Assembly: GCA_904066235.2 (NCBI GenBank)
Contig: CAJFCV020000001.1
Location: forward strand, 4,154,001 to 4,218,000
Length of the DNA: 64,000 bases
Source of the DNA: Bursaphelenchus xylophilus
Lineage: Eukaryota > Nematoda > Chromadorea > Rhabditida > Aphelenchoididae
Direction: 5' to 3'
Under the pieces are notes generated by a model that worked only from the letters and a program-made list of their open reading frames with translations, searched no databases and was not told the origin of the DNA. The position numbers and the translations under genes were made by a program. Positions 46,555 through 57,320 of this stretch are shown here, one piece after another. The number at the start of each line of letters is the position of its first letter. Within the stretch, counting starts at the first letter, position 1.

Positions 46555-46703
46555 TATCCGGCTGTCGGGAAAATAATGAACTCTATTGAAAATCGCCTCA
46601 TCGCCGAGAAAACGAAGTGTGTCGCGGCAAAATCAAATTACTTCCCATTTCAGCGACGTTACTGTCATAACGACATTGCGCTCACTATTTTCCCGACATA
46701 CTG
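46555..46703. mobile_element. MITE family A, copy A5
   Basis: Starts ATCCGGCTGTCGGGAAAATA and ends TTTTCCCGACATACTGA. The interior has CGCCGAGAAAACGAAGTGTG, as in other copies. It lies about 20 bp downstream of B1, a tandem arrangement repeated at 51857-52460. Confidence 0.8.
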
Positions 46704-47696
46704 AAGTCAAAGATGAAACCAAAGCAAACTACCCCAAGAACTTTTAGTTTTTTTTCGATTAAAAGTCCAATTGTTTTGGAAAATAAAAGAAAAAGCCAAT
46801 CTTTTTTCGATTTTTGGTTTGTTCTTCGTTAAATTTTTTTTCGTTTGTTCGAAAAAAGGTCCTTTAGCAAGGAGAAAGGTGTTGATCTGAAAAACTTGAC
46901 TAGATAACTTTTCTACAAATTTTTCTATGCACCTCGCAAGAATTTTAGCAAGGAAGTGTCGCATTTCAGAGGCTCGGAAGATATACGTAAAAGAATAGAT
47001 AGACAGACAACTTTTTTTTTGCTACAGCTGCTGATTTTTCTTATTGTTAGGAACAAGTATGTTTTGTCGGAACGTTGCCCTCACTGAGAGAGGTAAAGCA
47101 AAATTTTTTCATTCGTAAACTCATAAGAAATAAACTGAATTTGGCCAACTTTTGGACTAAAAATGTTGGTTCATCCTGCAAAACGCATTCCATGGCTTTT
47201 CACTAACAGTCCCTCCTTATTTCCCATTTTCTGTACGTGCGAAAAGGTCTTGAGAAATCGTCTTGCTTTTTAAAGGGTCAATACAATGCATTGTTTCCGG
47301 TAAGTTAGACTGGTAAAAATAGTACAAAAGTAACATTAAACTTTTCGTTGAAACCAAAATATTGATAAGATCAACCGCTTTAGACCGATTAAAAAGTTTG
47401 GTCTTTGTTTACAATCTTCGAAAATTAGTCGCCACGTGACTTTTTGTAAAAGCGATAAAATTAATATTCTAGAAACTCTGTTGTTTGGTTCTTGTTTGAG
47501 ACACCAAACATGATGGCTGATGGGGAATTCTGCGTGCAGACGAACTGGAATAAACAAAGTGAAAAAAGAAAAAGTTGAAGAAATGAAGAATGTCAAGAAC
47601 GAGTCATAAACATGCTAATTTTTAACTTGGCCTTATAGATGGGTATAAAACGTTTGGCATCAAACAAAATATGAGATTCTGAGGATTCAGCGACGA

Positions 47697-47921
47697 AGAG
47701 AATTTTTGTGGATTCGGCATAGAAAAGAATGTTTCACACCGAAAGTATATTACGTATTTTACAATAAAAAAGCCAAGATGTGTTCTGATGAGAGTGGGAT
47801 TCGAACCCACGCCTCCGAAGAGACTGGTGCCTTAAACCAGCGCCTTAGACCACTCGGCCATCTCACCACGATCAGCGAGGTTCTACTTTTTCGATTTGGG
47901 GAGTTTGGGAAAATAACAGTT
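47697..47921 (-). repeat. Inverted duplication arm containing tRNA-Leu, copy 1
   Basis: On the minus strand this segment matches 50566-50793: CTGTTATTTT..CC upstream, CCTCGCTGATCGTG just before the tRNA, AGAACAC and CTTTTTTATTGTAAAATACG just after it, and TTCTTTTCTATGC further down. Divergence in the flanks exceeds that in the tRNA. Confidence 0.85.
47786..47867 (-). tRNA. tRNA-Leu (anticodon AAG), copy 1
   Basis: An 82-base cloverleaf. Acceptor GGTGAGA pairs with TCTCATC (one G-T). The anticodon stem CTGGT/ACCAG encloses TTAAGGC, giving anticodon AAG. A type II variable arm (CTCTTCGGAG) and T-arm TTCGAAT are present. By eye it is identical over its length to the plus-strand gene at 50620-50701. 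Confidence 0.95.
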
Positions 47922-48639
47922 TATATTTATAAGTAGTTCCCTCAAAAAAAATAATTTTTTCTGGTTGGCACAGCTATGACCAAAAAATGTCTTTCTCTTA
48001 TGGTTAGAGCGCTCTCCGCTTTTCACCCGGCCTTTCCTCAAAACGATGGTTGAATATCTCGGTTAAAACACAATCTGAAATTTTCAGGGATTTCAGTTTC
48101 TGCTAAAAAATTCGAGTTTTTTACGGTGAAAAAACTCGCCGTCCAAAAAAAATCGGCAGACCTGATAATGTGTCAATAAAAAATATTGCATTTTTTTGTG
48201 AAAACAACCCTTTTTCAAGTGTAAAATAAATCCCAATAATCCCATTTGTGTTGTCTTAATCATGTCTTCATTCCCAATCTTCGGCCCATATTTAACCCCG
48301 AAATTACCTGGAGAAAAGCGAAATGCGATCTGTCATTTATTCGCCCGCTTTTATGGCCATTAAGCTCGGAGAGGGTAAATTAGAAGCCAAGGAACCTTTT
48401 CAAAGGGCTGAAAATTTTTTGGGGATTTTGAAAAATCTTTTACCACTGTGCTCATCGTGTTTCACACATACGCTTCGCAATTAATTACAAAGTTTTTTAT
48501 TCGGGTTTCATATTAGAATTATTTTTTTTGTTCCAAATGTTATAGCAGTCAGGAGTTTTGCAAAGCGCCGGCAAAAATTTTAGGACAATTTAAAATGTGA
48601 AAGTTTTCATGCCAAAATTCACAATGCAGAAAAAGATAC

Positions 48640-49036
48640 GTAGTTCATTTTTTCGGCGGCAATGCGATTTTAAATGCAGCAGAGTCCTTATTATTTTCCC
48701 GACAGACTGATAGAAGTGTTTTTTGAACGGTTGAGATAAAGCTGAAAATTTGCGTAGCGAAACTCGCAAAAAATTTTTAATTTTGACCAACTTTTCGACT
48801 GAAAATCTTGGTGATACGCAAAATAAGTGCTAGGAATGTCACATGAGTCTTGGCAAAAATTTGCCTTATTTTGTGACAATTTTTATTGAAATCTGAAGGT
48901 CATACTTCGAACACTAATCTTGTAAAAAATAAAAATTTGGGTTGCTAAAAGATGTTGTTCTTTTTTGTATCTTATAATCTTGGCCATCATTTTTCAGCAA
49001 CTCTCCAAGACTGACGAGAAATTGACTTTGGGCACT
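48640..49036 (+). pseudogene. Duplicated lactonase intron-3 end plus exon-4 start
   Basis: Matches about 1810-2163 in the same orientation: the right half of a family A MITE, ATAGAAGTGTT, GACCAACTTTTCGACTGAAA, CTTCGAACACTAAT and GGTTGCTAAAA. It then continues across the splice acceptor CATCATTTTTCAG and 30 coding bases (CAACTCTCCAAGACTGACGA...). Similarity stops after about 37 bases of exon sequence. No other exon of the gene is nearby, so this cannot code. Confidence 0.8.
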
Positions 49037-49734
49037 TCCTCTGTAAGATAAATAACATAAACTTTCATGCTGGTCGTATTTTAAAAATTGATTTTTTAGA
49101 CAAGTTTTATTTAATTTACATATTTCAAATATTTTTTTCAAATTTTGAAAGTTTTTATTAACTCCAAGCCATCAAAATCTCTGAAAATTCAATTTTAAAA
49201 AATCCACCTCAAATTTGGCCATTCCTTTCCGCCGGCTCGTCAAACCTCGGGCCATGAAGTGCGTACGGTAATTACGGATGCATATCGTATTTAAAAATGC
49301 TCTTAATCGTGAGTAATACGGGCCCATTCAAGGGGGGCCGGAGATATCCGGTTCCGGTTTCGCCTTTTCTCCTTAAGGACACCAATTATTTCGGCTACCT
49401 TTTTATGAATGAGAGATATGAGAGCAAGTTGGAGCGGGAGGCTGGGCATCCATGGCCGTCGTATTATTATTTTACGGCCTTGGAGGTATTTTCGGCCAAT
49501 TCGGAGGCTTAATAGGAGAGTGTTGGAAGCTCACAAAGAGGCTTAATGGATGTACTGTGACTTTTATATATGGTTTTCACACATATGTATATGTACTCTT
49601 ACAATATTTTGGACAGTTGGCTTTTTTCACTCCAAAAATTATAATTTTTAACAAAAAAATTGTAAATCACTGCAAATTTTAGCTTGCGTTTTACAAGGAT
49701 AACCGCGATATTCAACCACCGCCTGTTTGGCGTC

Positions 49735-50420
49735 GCGACACTTGCGGGCAACCACTTTGCGGGCAACCAGTTTGCGGGCAAATTTTTTGCGGGCAACCAC
49801 TTTGCGGGCAAAATTTGGGGGGTCACATTTGCGGGCAGCTGAAACATTTGCGGGCAGCTGAGACACTTGCGGGCAACCGACATTTGCGGGCAACCGGCAC
49901 CTGAGGGTAACAGGGTGGAGGTGGAAATATTACTGCGATGTTTTGGAAATTTGCCGACATTTGCGGGCAGCCGACACTTGCGGGCAACAGGAAAAAACAG
50001 TCACACAAACTGTATAGGAACTTTTGGAACTGTTGCCCGCAAACGTCGGTTTCCCGCAAGCATTGCCTGCCCGCAAATGTCGGAAAGCTTCCAAAATATC
50101 GAAGTAATTTTTATACCTCCACCTTGTTATCCTCAAATGCCGGTTGCCCGCAAATGTCGGCTGCCCGCAAATGTCGGCAGATTTCCAAAATATCATAGTA
50201 ATTTTTCCCCCTACACCCTGTTAACCTCACAATCAGGTGTCGGTTGCCCGCAAATGTCGGCTGCAGGCAAATCTTCCATGCTGCCCGCAACTGTCGACCC
50301 TGCCCGCAAATGTCCCAGGCTGCCCGCAAATGCCGGCGCTGGCCGCAAATGTCGGCTGCCCGCAAAAAATTTGCCCGCAAACTGGTTTCCCGCAAAGTGG
50401 TTGCCCGCAAGTGTGCGCCC
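49735..50420. repeat. TTGCGGGCA minisatellite arranged as an inverted repeat
   Basis: About 11 copies of TTGCGGGCA(A/G)C lie at 49742-49990, and about 15 copies of the reverse complement TGCCCGCAA follow to 50420. The outermost 60 bp of the two arms mirror each other (ACTTGCGGGCAACCACTTTG against CAAAGTGGTTGCCCGCAAGT). Intervening AAATATTACTGCGATGTTTTGGAA-type segments also recur in both directions. Flanks resemble family B interior. Confidence 0.85.
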
Positions 50421-50429
50421 GCCCTTTGT

Positions 50430-50545
50430 TTAGCGAGAGAGTATGCAAAATGCGGAGAGCAGTCAGAGAGAAAGAAATTTTTCTGGCCATAGCTTTGCCA
50501 ACAGCGCGAAAAAATAGATTTTTTGTGAGAACATTGAAATTTGCT
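50430..50545. mobile_element. Family B interior fragment
   Basis: GCGAGAGAGTATGCAAAATG, GGAGAGCAGTCAGAGAGAAA, GGCCATAGCTTTGCC and GATTTTTTGTGAGAACATTG match family B interior sequence. A second piece (TTTCTGCAAAGCGCGAG) lies at about 50815. Confidence 0.5.
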
Positions 50546-50565
50546 ACATAATTTATGTATAGCCT

Positions 50566-50793
50566 GTTATTTTTCCAGACTCCTCAAATCGAAAAGTAAA
50601 TCAAAACCTCGCTGGTCGTGGTGAGATGGCCGAGTGGTCTAAGGCGCTGGTTTAAGGCACCAGTCTCTTCGGAGGCGTGGGTTCGAATCCCACTCTCATC
50701 AGAACACTTTTTTATGCTTTTTTATTGTAAAATACGCAATATAATTTGCGATAACAAACTCTTTTCTATGCTGAATCTACGAAAATTACCTAC
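50566..50793 (+). repeat. Inverted duplication arm containing tRNA-Leu, copy 2
   Basis: Partner of 47697-47921 in the opposite orientation. Homology extends about 55 bp upstream and 90 bp downstream of the tRNA gene. Confidence 0.85.
50620..50701 (+). tRNA. tRNA-Leu (anticodon AAG), copy 2
   Basis: Same 82-base cloverleaf as the minus-strand copy at 47786: acceptor GGTGAGA/TCTCATC, loop TTAAGGC with anticodon AAG, long variable arm. A T-run (CACTTTTTTA) follows 8 bases after the end and should terminate Pol III. Confidence 0.95.
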
Positions 50794-50982
50794 TTGCAGG
50801 CTGAAAATCGCGTTTGTTTCTGCAAAGCGCGAGAAATTTCGAGTATGCCATCCAAAAAATTTGTGTAGATTTGTGGAAGGCCTTGTTGGAACCTGAGCGC
50901 CGCAATTTGATCATTTTTCTTGTGAATGAAAGTAGAAAAAAATCATTATCTTTCAGAATGGAACGTATTTTACCCTCAAATA

Positions 50983-51138
50983 ATTGGTCTGTCGGGAAAA
51001 TAATGAGCACTTTGCCGCTCAAAAATTGCATGGCCGTCGAGAAAATAAATTGTCTCGCCACAAAATCAAACTGATTTTCACTTCAGCGACGCGATTGACG
51101 CAGCAAAATTGTGCCCATTATTTTCCCGACAGACTGAT
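50983..51138. mobile_element. MITE family A, copy A7
   Basis: ATTGGTCTGTCGGGAAAATA start and TTTTCCCGACAGACTGAT end. The interior GAGAAAATAAATTGTCTCG and TTGATTTTCACTTCAGCGAC are family-specific. Confidence 0.85.
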
Positions 51139-51164
51139 AAAAAAATTGTTTTTTGAATTCCCAA

Positions 51165-51239
51165 AATCAAATTGATTTTCACTTCAACGACGCGATAGAA
51201 GCAGCGACATTGTGCTCATTATTTTCCCGACAGACTGAT
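51165..51239. mobile_element. Extra right half of MITE family A
   Basis: Repeats the right half of the preceding copy almost exactly (AATCAAATTGATTTTCACTT to CCCGACAGACTGAT), as if that half had been tandemly duplicated. Confidence 0.8.
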
Positions 51240-51856
51240 AAAAACTATTCAGTTGAATTAACCGTATTTTACCTTCCAATTACTTATTATTTTATTAAAA
51301 ATCTGAATTGTAGCTTCTTCTTTTGTAAAGCCCTCTCTCTCATCTCTCGCACCGTGCCATGATCCTCTTTATTCTGTGTGTGCTTGACGTCCTCAAATCT
51401 GGTCGCGCTCCTTACGTATTTATCCGCGGCGACATTCTTAACGGGTCCGTAAATTCTGCTGTACCGGGTCCTTCATTAGTGTAATTAAATAATATTTTAT
51501 GTGGCCGGCGGGCTTTTGAGATTATCGACGTATCTTTGTAAAACAAAGTGCCTCCGTTCCCCCTAATGTTTTCAATTAATTTTCTCGGATTCGGAGAAGT
51601 TTTCAACGGGTTTGAGGGGAGGGTTTCGATTTTTACATCGATCTTTGTGATGACTATTGTAGACGATTTTGGAAGTCTAGGATTATGCTAGTAATAGGAA
51701 AGTTTTGTGTCAAAATTTTGAGAATTCTTCCTTACAATTTGTCGAAAAAAATAATGAACGCGTCGTCGCTTGAAATATGTAAATTAAATAAAATTTATCC
51801 AAAAAAAAATAATTTTTAAAATACGGTACGCTTAGTAGTTGATTTTCTATCTTACA

Positions 51857-52299
51857 GGGGAAGTACTCCAAGTGCGACGCTCAGATTTTCTTTAAGATTA
51901 GCACACGTCGAGTATGGACTGAAAATCAATTCTTGAAAGTTTTAGCTCGCGCTTTGCGGGCGCCGCCGAGATATTGCACGATTTTTGCCGCCGAGAGAGC
52001 ACCCTAAACGTGAAGAGCGGTCAGAGAGAAAAGCGCTTCTTGGCCGTAACTGTGGCAGTTTCGTGCGGAAAAATTTGATTTTTTGTAGAAACATTATCCT
52101 TTACGGTAGAAATAGGCATGAAAATTTTCATGTCGAAATCCGGCAAAAAGTCCTAAATTTTCGCCGACTTTCGATCAAAAAATCTCGGTTGTTTCTGCAA
52201 AGCGCAAGCTAGGATTCTCGCATATATCTTAGAAAAAATCATTCTAAATTTGTGCCAAGTTTTATCAAAATCTGAGCGTCGCACTTGGAGTACTTCCCC
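51857..52299. mobile_element. MITE family B, full-length copy B2
   Basis: About 443 bp with ends GGGGAAGTACTCCAAGTGCG and CGCACTTGGAGTACTTCCCC. Nearly the same sequence as B1 throughout, so both are recent. Confidence 0.9.
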
Positions 52300-52322
52300 T
52301 GTTAGAAGGGAAGTTCCCCAAG

Positions 52323-52460
52323 CATCGGTCTGTCGGGAAAATAATGAGCATTCTGTTGCATCGAAAATCAAAGCGCCGCCGAGAAAATGAATTGTGATCG
52401 CCACAAGATCAAATTTCTTTTCAAGCTTTTTTGAGCTCATTATTTTCCCGACAGACTGAT
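52323..52460. mobile_element. MITE family A, copy A9
   Basis: ATCGGTCTGTCGGGAAAATA start and ATTTTCCCGACAGACTGAT end. It begins about 24 bp after B2, as A5 follows B1. Confidence 0.85.
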
Positions 52461-52607
52461 TTGGCTTCTGGAAGAATGTCGCGCAATGAAACTGGACTGT
52501 GTGTTTTTTATTCGCATCAGGGTGATATTTTGTCGCCCAAATGTTCGACCCGAGCTGGGCTGAAATTTCGAGTCACGGCCGGGTCCGCTCCGGAAAAGCT
52601 TTGTATC

Positions 52608-53277
52608 AGGTTGTCCAACAATTAATGTCGTTCTTCAAAAAATTTTTTATACAAAAAAATTTACCGTAATAACAAAGATATGTTTGATCAAAATAATCAC
52701 CATGTGTTATAACGCGCTTATTGCAACGCGTTGAAAGCATTTTTTTGCCAGTGGCTTTGAAACCCCGGCTTCTGGAGCCGGCGAAACTTTTATAGACTGC
52801 CTAGACATGGCTCCCGGGCCGGGGCGAAATTTCGGCCCGTCGGCCGGATTTCAGGTTGGCCGGGGCCGGGCCGGCGTTTCGGCCCGGCCCGGCCCGAAAT
52901 AGTAAAAATCCAGAATCTAGAAGCGAAAATTGGGTTTGATAATGAAAACAAACGAAATGTCAAGACACAATTGGTTTTTTAAAAGGTATTTTTGTTTTTA
53001 GGTAGCTATGGAACACAGTATTTATCCATTTACATGATGATAGAAAAAAAAATTTGGTCATAAGTTGTTAGACTTGGGGAGACTTTCGTTTCAATGGACC
53101 GGCCCGGGCCGGGCCAAAGCAAATTTAGAAAGGGCCGGGCCGAAAATTTGAAACGGGCCGGGCCGGCCGGAACCCTTCAGGCCGACGGGCCGGGCCGAGA
53201 CTTTCGGCCCGGGCCGGCCGACGAGCCATGTCTAAAACTGTCCCCTCTCCAAAACGACATTACTTGTTGGACAACCT
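52608..53277. mobile_element. Mariner-type MITE with a nested GC-rich element
   Basis: Outer ends AGGTTGTCCAACAATTAATG and inverted ATTACTTGTTGGACAACCT, with TGTCGTT/AACGACA extending the repeat to about 25 bp. AGGTTGTCC-type ends are typical of mariner-superfamily elements. Most of the interior is the GC-rich element at 52802-53234. No transposase is visible. Confidence 0.75.
52802..53234. mobile_element. GC-rich inverted-repeat element nested in the mariner MITE
   Basis: Ends TAGACATGGCTC and GAGCCATGTCTA are perfect inverses. Both flanks consist of GGCCGGGCC-type repeats in opposite orientation (52813-52905 and 53098-53228) around an AT-rich centre. The base composition is far from the rest of the window. 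Confidence 0.75.
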
Positions 53278-55270
53278 AATAGTTCCCAAATCTTTGTGCC
53301 GTCTTCAATGGAAATTTTTGAAAAATTTCCTGCCAAAAGTAAGCAGATCCAGCGTATCTTAAAAACTCAAAAATACCAAAAATTTTAATATTTTTGCCAC
53401 AAAAACACAAATGTTTTTTTTAAAATTTTTTGTCAATTTACCATTGATTGTACATACATATAAGTGTTGCCTAGAGGGCCTTTTCTCTCTTTTCTTTGCT
53501 CTCAATTTGCCTAATTAGCGCTCTAATTAATTCTGAGAGTGCGAAAACGAGCCTGGCCCCTGGATCCTAACGATAAAAAAGACAAGAGAAAAAGGGGGAA
53601 ACTAATAATAATTAGACACTCTACAAGCAATTTTAGTAATTTTTTAAAATTTTTTGATTGGATTTTTTTGGGGTTTTTTTAGTGGTTCTGGGAAATTTGC
53701 GATTTTTTTAAATGGTGTTTGCCAAAGTAGACTGATTTTTTTAATTTTTTTAAACATTTTTTTGATTTTTTAGGAATTTTTAGACATTTTTTTATATTTT
53801 CCAAAAATTTCAAAATGAGATTTTTTGCAAAAAAAATTAAAAAAAAAATCCTAAAAAACATCTTTAAAAAAATTTTTTGTCCTTCAATAAATTTTCCATC
53901 AAAAAATCGCCGGCAAAGTTGGCCAAACTTCAGAGTGCACAGTGCGGATCCTGAGCTTGTACTCAAATTAAGCACGGAGTTAATGGACGGCCCCGTTGAG
54001 GGCCCCAAGTGGCATTAAATTAAATGAGCGGCCCGCGCCTAAAAACAGGCGTTTGTGACAAGTAATTTTTAATTAAATTCCGACTTTTCCTAAATGCCTT
54101 CAATATGTACATTCGGTGGGGGTACAATGGGGGGTTTTTGTAAATAGTACAGCTTCAAAAATATTTTCAATCCCTATTTCGGGTCGCTAAAGGTCCATTC
54201 TTTCATTTCCCGGGCTTTCCCGCCAATTTCAAGGCACTTGAGGTTTTCGTGGTGGGACCCAGATTGAGTGAAATGTTGTTGAATTTCTAGATCTTAGGGG
54301 GTGTTTAGAAGTGAGGCAGGGCTAAAAACATTTTTTATTATTATTTTTGCTTATTTTAACGTCTAAAATACGCATTTTAACATTTTTTTCGTTTTTCAAA
54401 AAAAAATTTTTTTGATTATTTTTTATCATTTTTGTTGCTTTTATAAACGCAAATTGTTGTAAAATACGTTGTAATGCGTTGCTATTATCAATTTATTTTA
54501 TTTTTTCATTTTTATTGCCCTTTTTTCTTAAAAATGAAAAATTTAAAAAATTTAAAGTTACAGTAACCCAAAACCCAAAAAGTTCAAAAAATTCTGTAGT
54601 CAGATATTTTACTGCCTAAACTCTTTGCTACTTTTATTTCTTGCTATTTTACAACCTCATATCCACTTAATTTGCTTCATCAAAATCATATGTTTATTAC
54701 AATATTGGGCTTTATGCGGATGACTTTGATAAGACCGTGTAAGCGCCTTTTCCTCGGCAAATTAATTGAATCAGCACGAATAATGACGAGCGTTCGGAAT
54801 CCTTAATTTTTTAATTAATTAGTTAATTAGTTTTTTATTTTTGAGAAAGTAAAGGAAAAGGAGAGAGTGGTCAGAGAAAAAAAGGAAAGAAAAAAGTGAG
54901 AAAAATAGAGTAAAAATGGATAATAAAGGGGGATTGAAGGCTCGGTGAGTCTGATATGGACATTTTTGGATGATGGAAATTTTAATTTTTTTATAATTAA
55001 AAATAGTTTTTTGGAACAAAATTTGAGCATTTTGATTTCTATTTTTTATTACGCTGATTTTTTTCTTTTTTATTTGAAAAGCTCTGGATTTTGTGTTCAA
55101 ATATCCTGCACATAAAGTAGAAATAATTTTAAAGCTGTTGAGGATGTATTTTACAACACTGTTGATTATCTTAAGCTCCAGAATATTCGTTATGACGGCG
55201 AAGGACGGTAAAAAATCTCTGCGAAATTTTGTTTTCCAAGCCGTAAAACGAAGGAGCCAAAACTTTGTAC
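53278..55270. other. AT-rich intergenic sequence, nothing recognised
   Basis: Long T and A runs. A single GCACAGTGC lies near 53939. Long open frames here are Lys/Phe/Asn runs from base composition. No gene or element is supported. Confidence 0.55.
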
Positions 55271-55412
55271 TAGACGCGACATAAAGTCCGTAGAATTTGC
55301 ACAGTGCATTCAACCCTTTTTTTCGCCGTTTTTGCACTAGCGACATGCACATTTCGGCGATTGCACCTGCGACGTCGGCGAAAAAAATTCTACGGACTTT
55401 ATGGCGCGACTA
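55271..55412. mobile_element. Small foldback element with a GCACAGTGC site
   Basis: TAGACGCGACATAAAGTCCG continuing TAGAATTT is mirrored by AAATTCTACGGACTTTATGG and CGCGACTA. Arms are about 28 bp around a centre containing TTTGCACAGTGCATT and a CGGCGA repeat. Confidence 0.7.
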
Positions 55413-55470
55413 GTATACCCAGCTATTTTTAAATTTTAAAAAACATGACTATCAGTGTGTCGGAAAAGTT

Positions 55471-55628
55471 TCAGTCTGTCGGGAAAATAACGGCGGATCG
55501 TCGCGGCAAAATGTCTCGGCTCTCGCCGCTGTCGCGCACCAAATCCCCAGCCGCGGTTTGCAGTCGCAAAGCGATGATGGGCGATTCCGAGGCGCGACGA
55601 CCCGCCGTTATTTTCCCGACAGACCGAT
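55471..55628. mobile_element. MITE family A, copy A10 (GC-rich interior)
   Basis: TCAGTCTGTCGGGAAAATAA and ATTTTCCCGACAGACCGAT ends enclose a GC-rich interior with subterminal inverted CGGCGGATCGTCGCG / CGCGACGACCCGCCG. The interior differs from the other copies, so this is a separate subfamily. Confidence 0.8.
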
Positions 55629-56248
55629 ATTGTGGATTTGTCGCACCTTACAATTGCCCATCATCGTTTTGCGACGAGTAGCCACAGCTGGATGCGCAAC
55701 TGCGACGAGAAATTTTGCTATTTTCACGAGAGATTCAACAGTCTTTGCAGATAGGAGAGAATGTAAGATAAGAAGAGACGGTCAGAGAAACTCCCTTTTT
55801 TTATTGTTTCAATAATTTTAAAGTTGATCTCTCATAAAGAAAATAAAATTCGAAATCAAAAGTCTCAAAATTTGGCCAATAAAATCGAAAGCCCTGCGGG
55901 CATGTATTCCTGAAGCGAAAGGAAAAAAAGTATTTTTAAGGCGCGGGAAATGAGAGAAAAACGAGAAGGGCTCGGTTAATTTGTTTAATTAGCTCTCGAT
56001 GAAAATAAAAAAAGTGTGAAAAACGGGAGAAAGGCAAAATATTCGACTTTAAGTGCCGCTAAATGCCGTGCAGTTTGATGGGGCTTACAATTTCGGGCGC
56101 GACAGAGGGGGTGATTTTTGATCAGCTTTGTTGTAGTAAGGTTGTTTACGAATCTCGTAAGATTAGAAGAGGATTTTTGGAGTATTTTGATGTAAAATGT
56201 GATGGAATTTCATCTATTATCCACCTTTTTTATTGATTTGTATTAAGA

Positions 56249-56745
56249 GAAAGACTCAACTCAAAATAAGAAAAATGTGTCAACTCTTTCTGTCACATAT
56301 TTCTGTGGATTTTAATTTATTTTTCATCCTAAAAATTGTTTAAAAAATCGTAATGACTTTGAAATATTTAGAGGAGAAAGGCTTGATAAAAAATAAAAAA
56401 TGTGGGTCAAGTCTTTTCCTGGGTAAAAACTTATCAAAGCCCTTATTTTTTATTCATAGGGGTAGTTTAGATAACTCTCACACTTCTTTGAAAGCTATTT
56501 CAATCCAGAAAAAGGCATCAAAAATTCACAACTTAATTTTACGGCCAATGAACCTTGGGGAAAGAGTTGACGCGAAACTTATGAAATGTGTCAAGTCTTT
56601 TCCTCAAATATTTTTTCCGATTCTAATCTATTTTAGCTTGAAACTACAGTGAAACATAATTAAACTCGATTTTTCCACAAATCAGCCTTGAGGGAAACAT
56701 TTGACTCAAAATTTTAAAATTGAGTCAACTCTTTCACTCAATTCT
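56249..56745. repeat. Cluster of four short hairpins with GGAAAGACTTGAC-type arms
   Basis: Pairs near 56249-56292 (GAAAGACTCAACTC / GTCAACTCTTTC), 56367-56422 (GAGAAAGGCTTGA / GTCAAGTCTTTTCC), 56560-56612 (GGAAAGAGTTGACGC / GTCAAGTCTTTTCC) and 56693-56742 (GAAACATTTGACTC / GAGTCAACTCTTTC). Each stem is 12-20 bp with loops of about 10-30 bases. Confidence 0.6.
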
Positions 56746-57320
56746 TGGCTTGCGCCAAATATTTTTGGCACTCTAAAAATTACCCAGTTTTGACATTCGC
56801 ATTGCCAACTGCATTATTTTAGCCCTCCTCCGCAACAATTAACCATTTTTGATGGGCTTACCGTAACTGTTTGTTAATTTTGATTAAAATCTGCTTATTT
56901 ATTTATTCAAATTACTTTTTCCCGCTTCACCTGGGCCAACAATCTCCGAAAAAGTTAATTACTCCCCAATCTAAGTTTCAATTAACACGTTGCGCTACTT
57001 TTTTGTTAACATTTGACGCTAATTCCCACCTTTTACAAACAATTTTCCGCTTTTTTTGCGACATTTTTATTGTAAACAACAAGTTATGGGGCAAAAAACG
57101 GGGCCTCAAACACTTTGTGGGGGTTTTTGCATCCGAATTCGCTTAAAAAGTAATGTTATTTCACACTTGGCCATTAATTTTTTCTGCTTAATTAGGGTCT
57201 GATTCCAAGGGTTTGCGGCCTAATTAGCTAATTGTATTGGGCCCAGCGAGAAATCAAATGTTTTGGCGTCGGAATGCGGGCCAACCCGGCCTTAAACACC
57301 TTCCACTTGGAGCAGTTATA
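56746..57320. other. Intergenic, nothing recognised
   Basis: AT-rich with no repeat or gene recognised, up to the left end of the Tc/mariner relic. Confidence 0.5.

Larger units (their letters stand above)
44598..47696. other. Non-coding, MITE-rich region
   Basis: No gene is supported. Contains family A fragments (45067 and 45593), a family B element (46089-46534) and a full family A copy (46555-46703). Remaining sequence is AT-rich without recognisable features. Confidence 0.6.

Noticed and set aside
49297..49512. 71-residue open frame starting MLLIVSNTGPFKGG
   Set aside because: No homology recognised, no splice sites extending it, and it lies in a repeat-rich, gene-free stretch.
49735..50420. 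CRISPR-like array
   Set aside because: Short regular repeats with spacers, but the core is only about 9 bp, spacing is irregular, orientation flips midway, and the setting is an animal genome.
49867..50433. 188-residue open frame rich in Cys-Pro-Gln-Met
   Set aside because: It simply translates the TTGCGGGCA minisatellite; mirrored frames on the other strand are just as long.
53094..53279. Gly/Pro/Arg-rich open frame
   Set aside because: Results from GGCCGGGCC repeats in the nested GC-rich element.
54819..55352. 177-residue minus-strand open frame
   Set aside because: Lys/Phe/Ser-rich low-complexity translation of AT-rich DNA without splice or family support.
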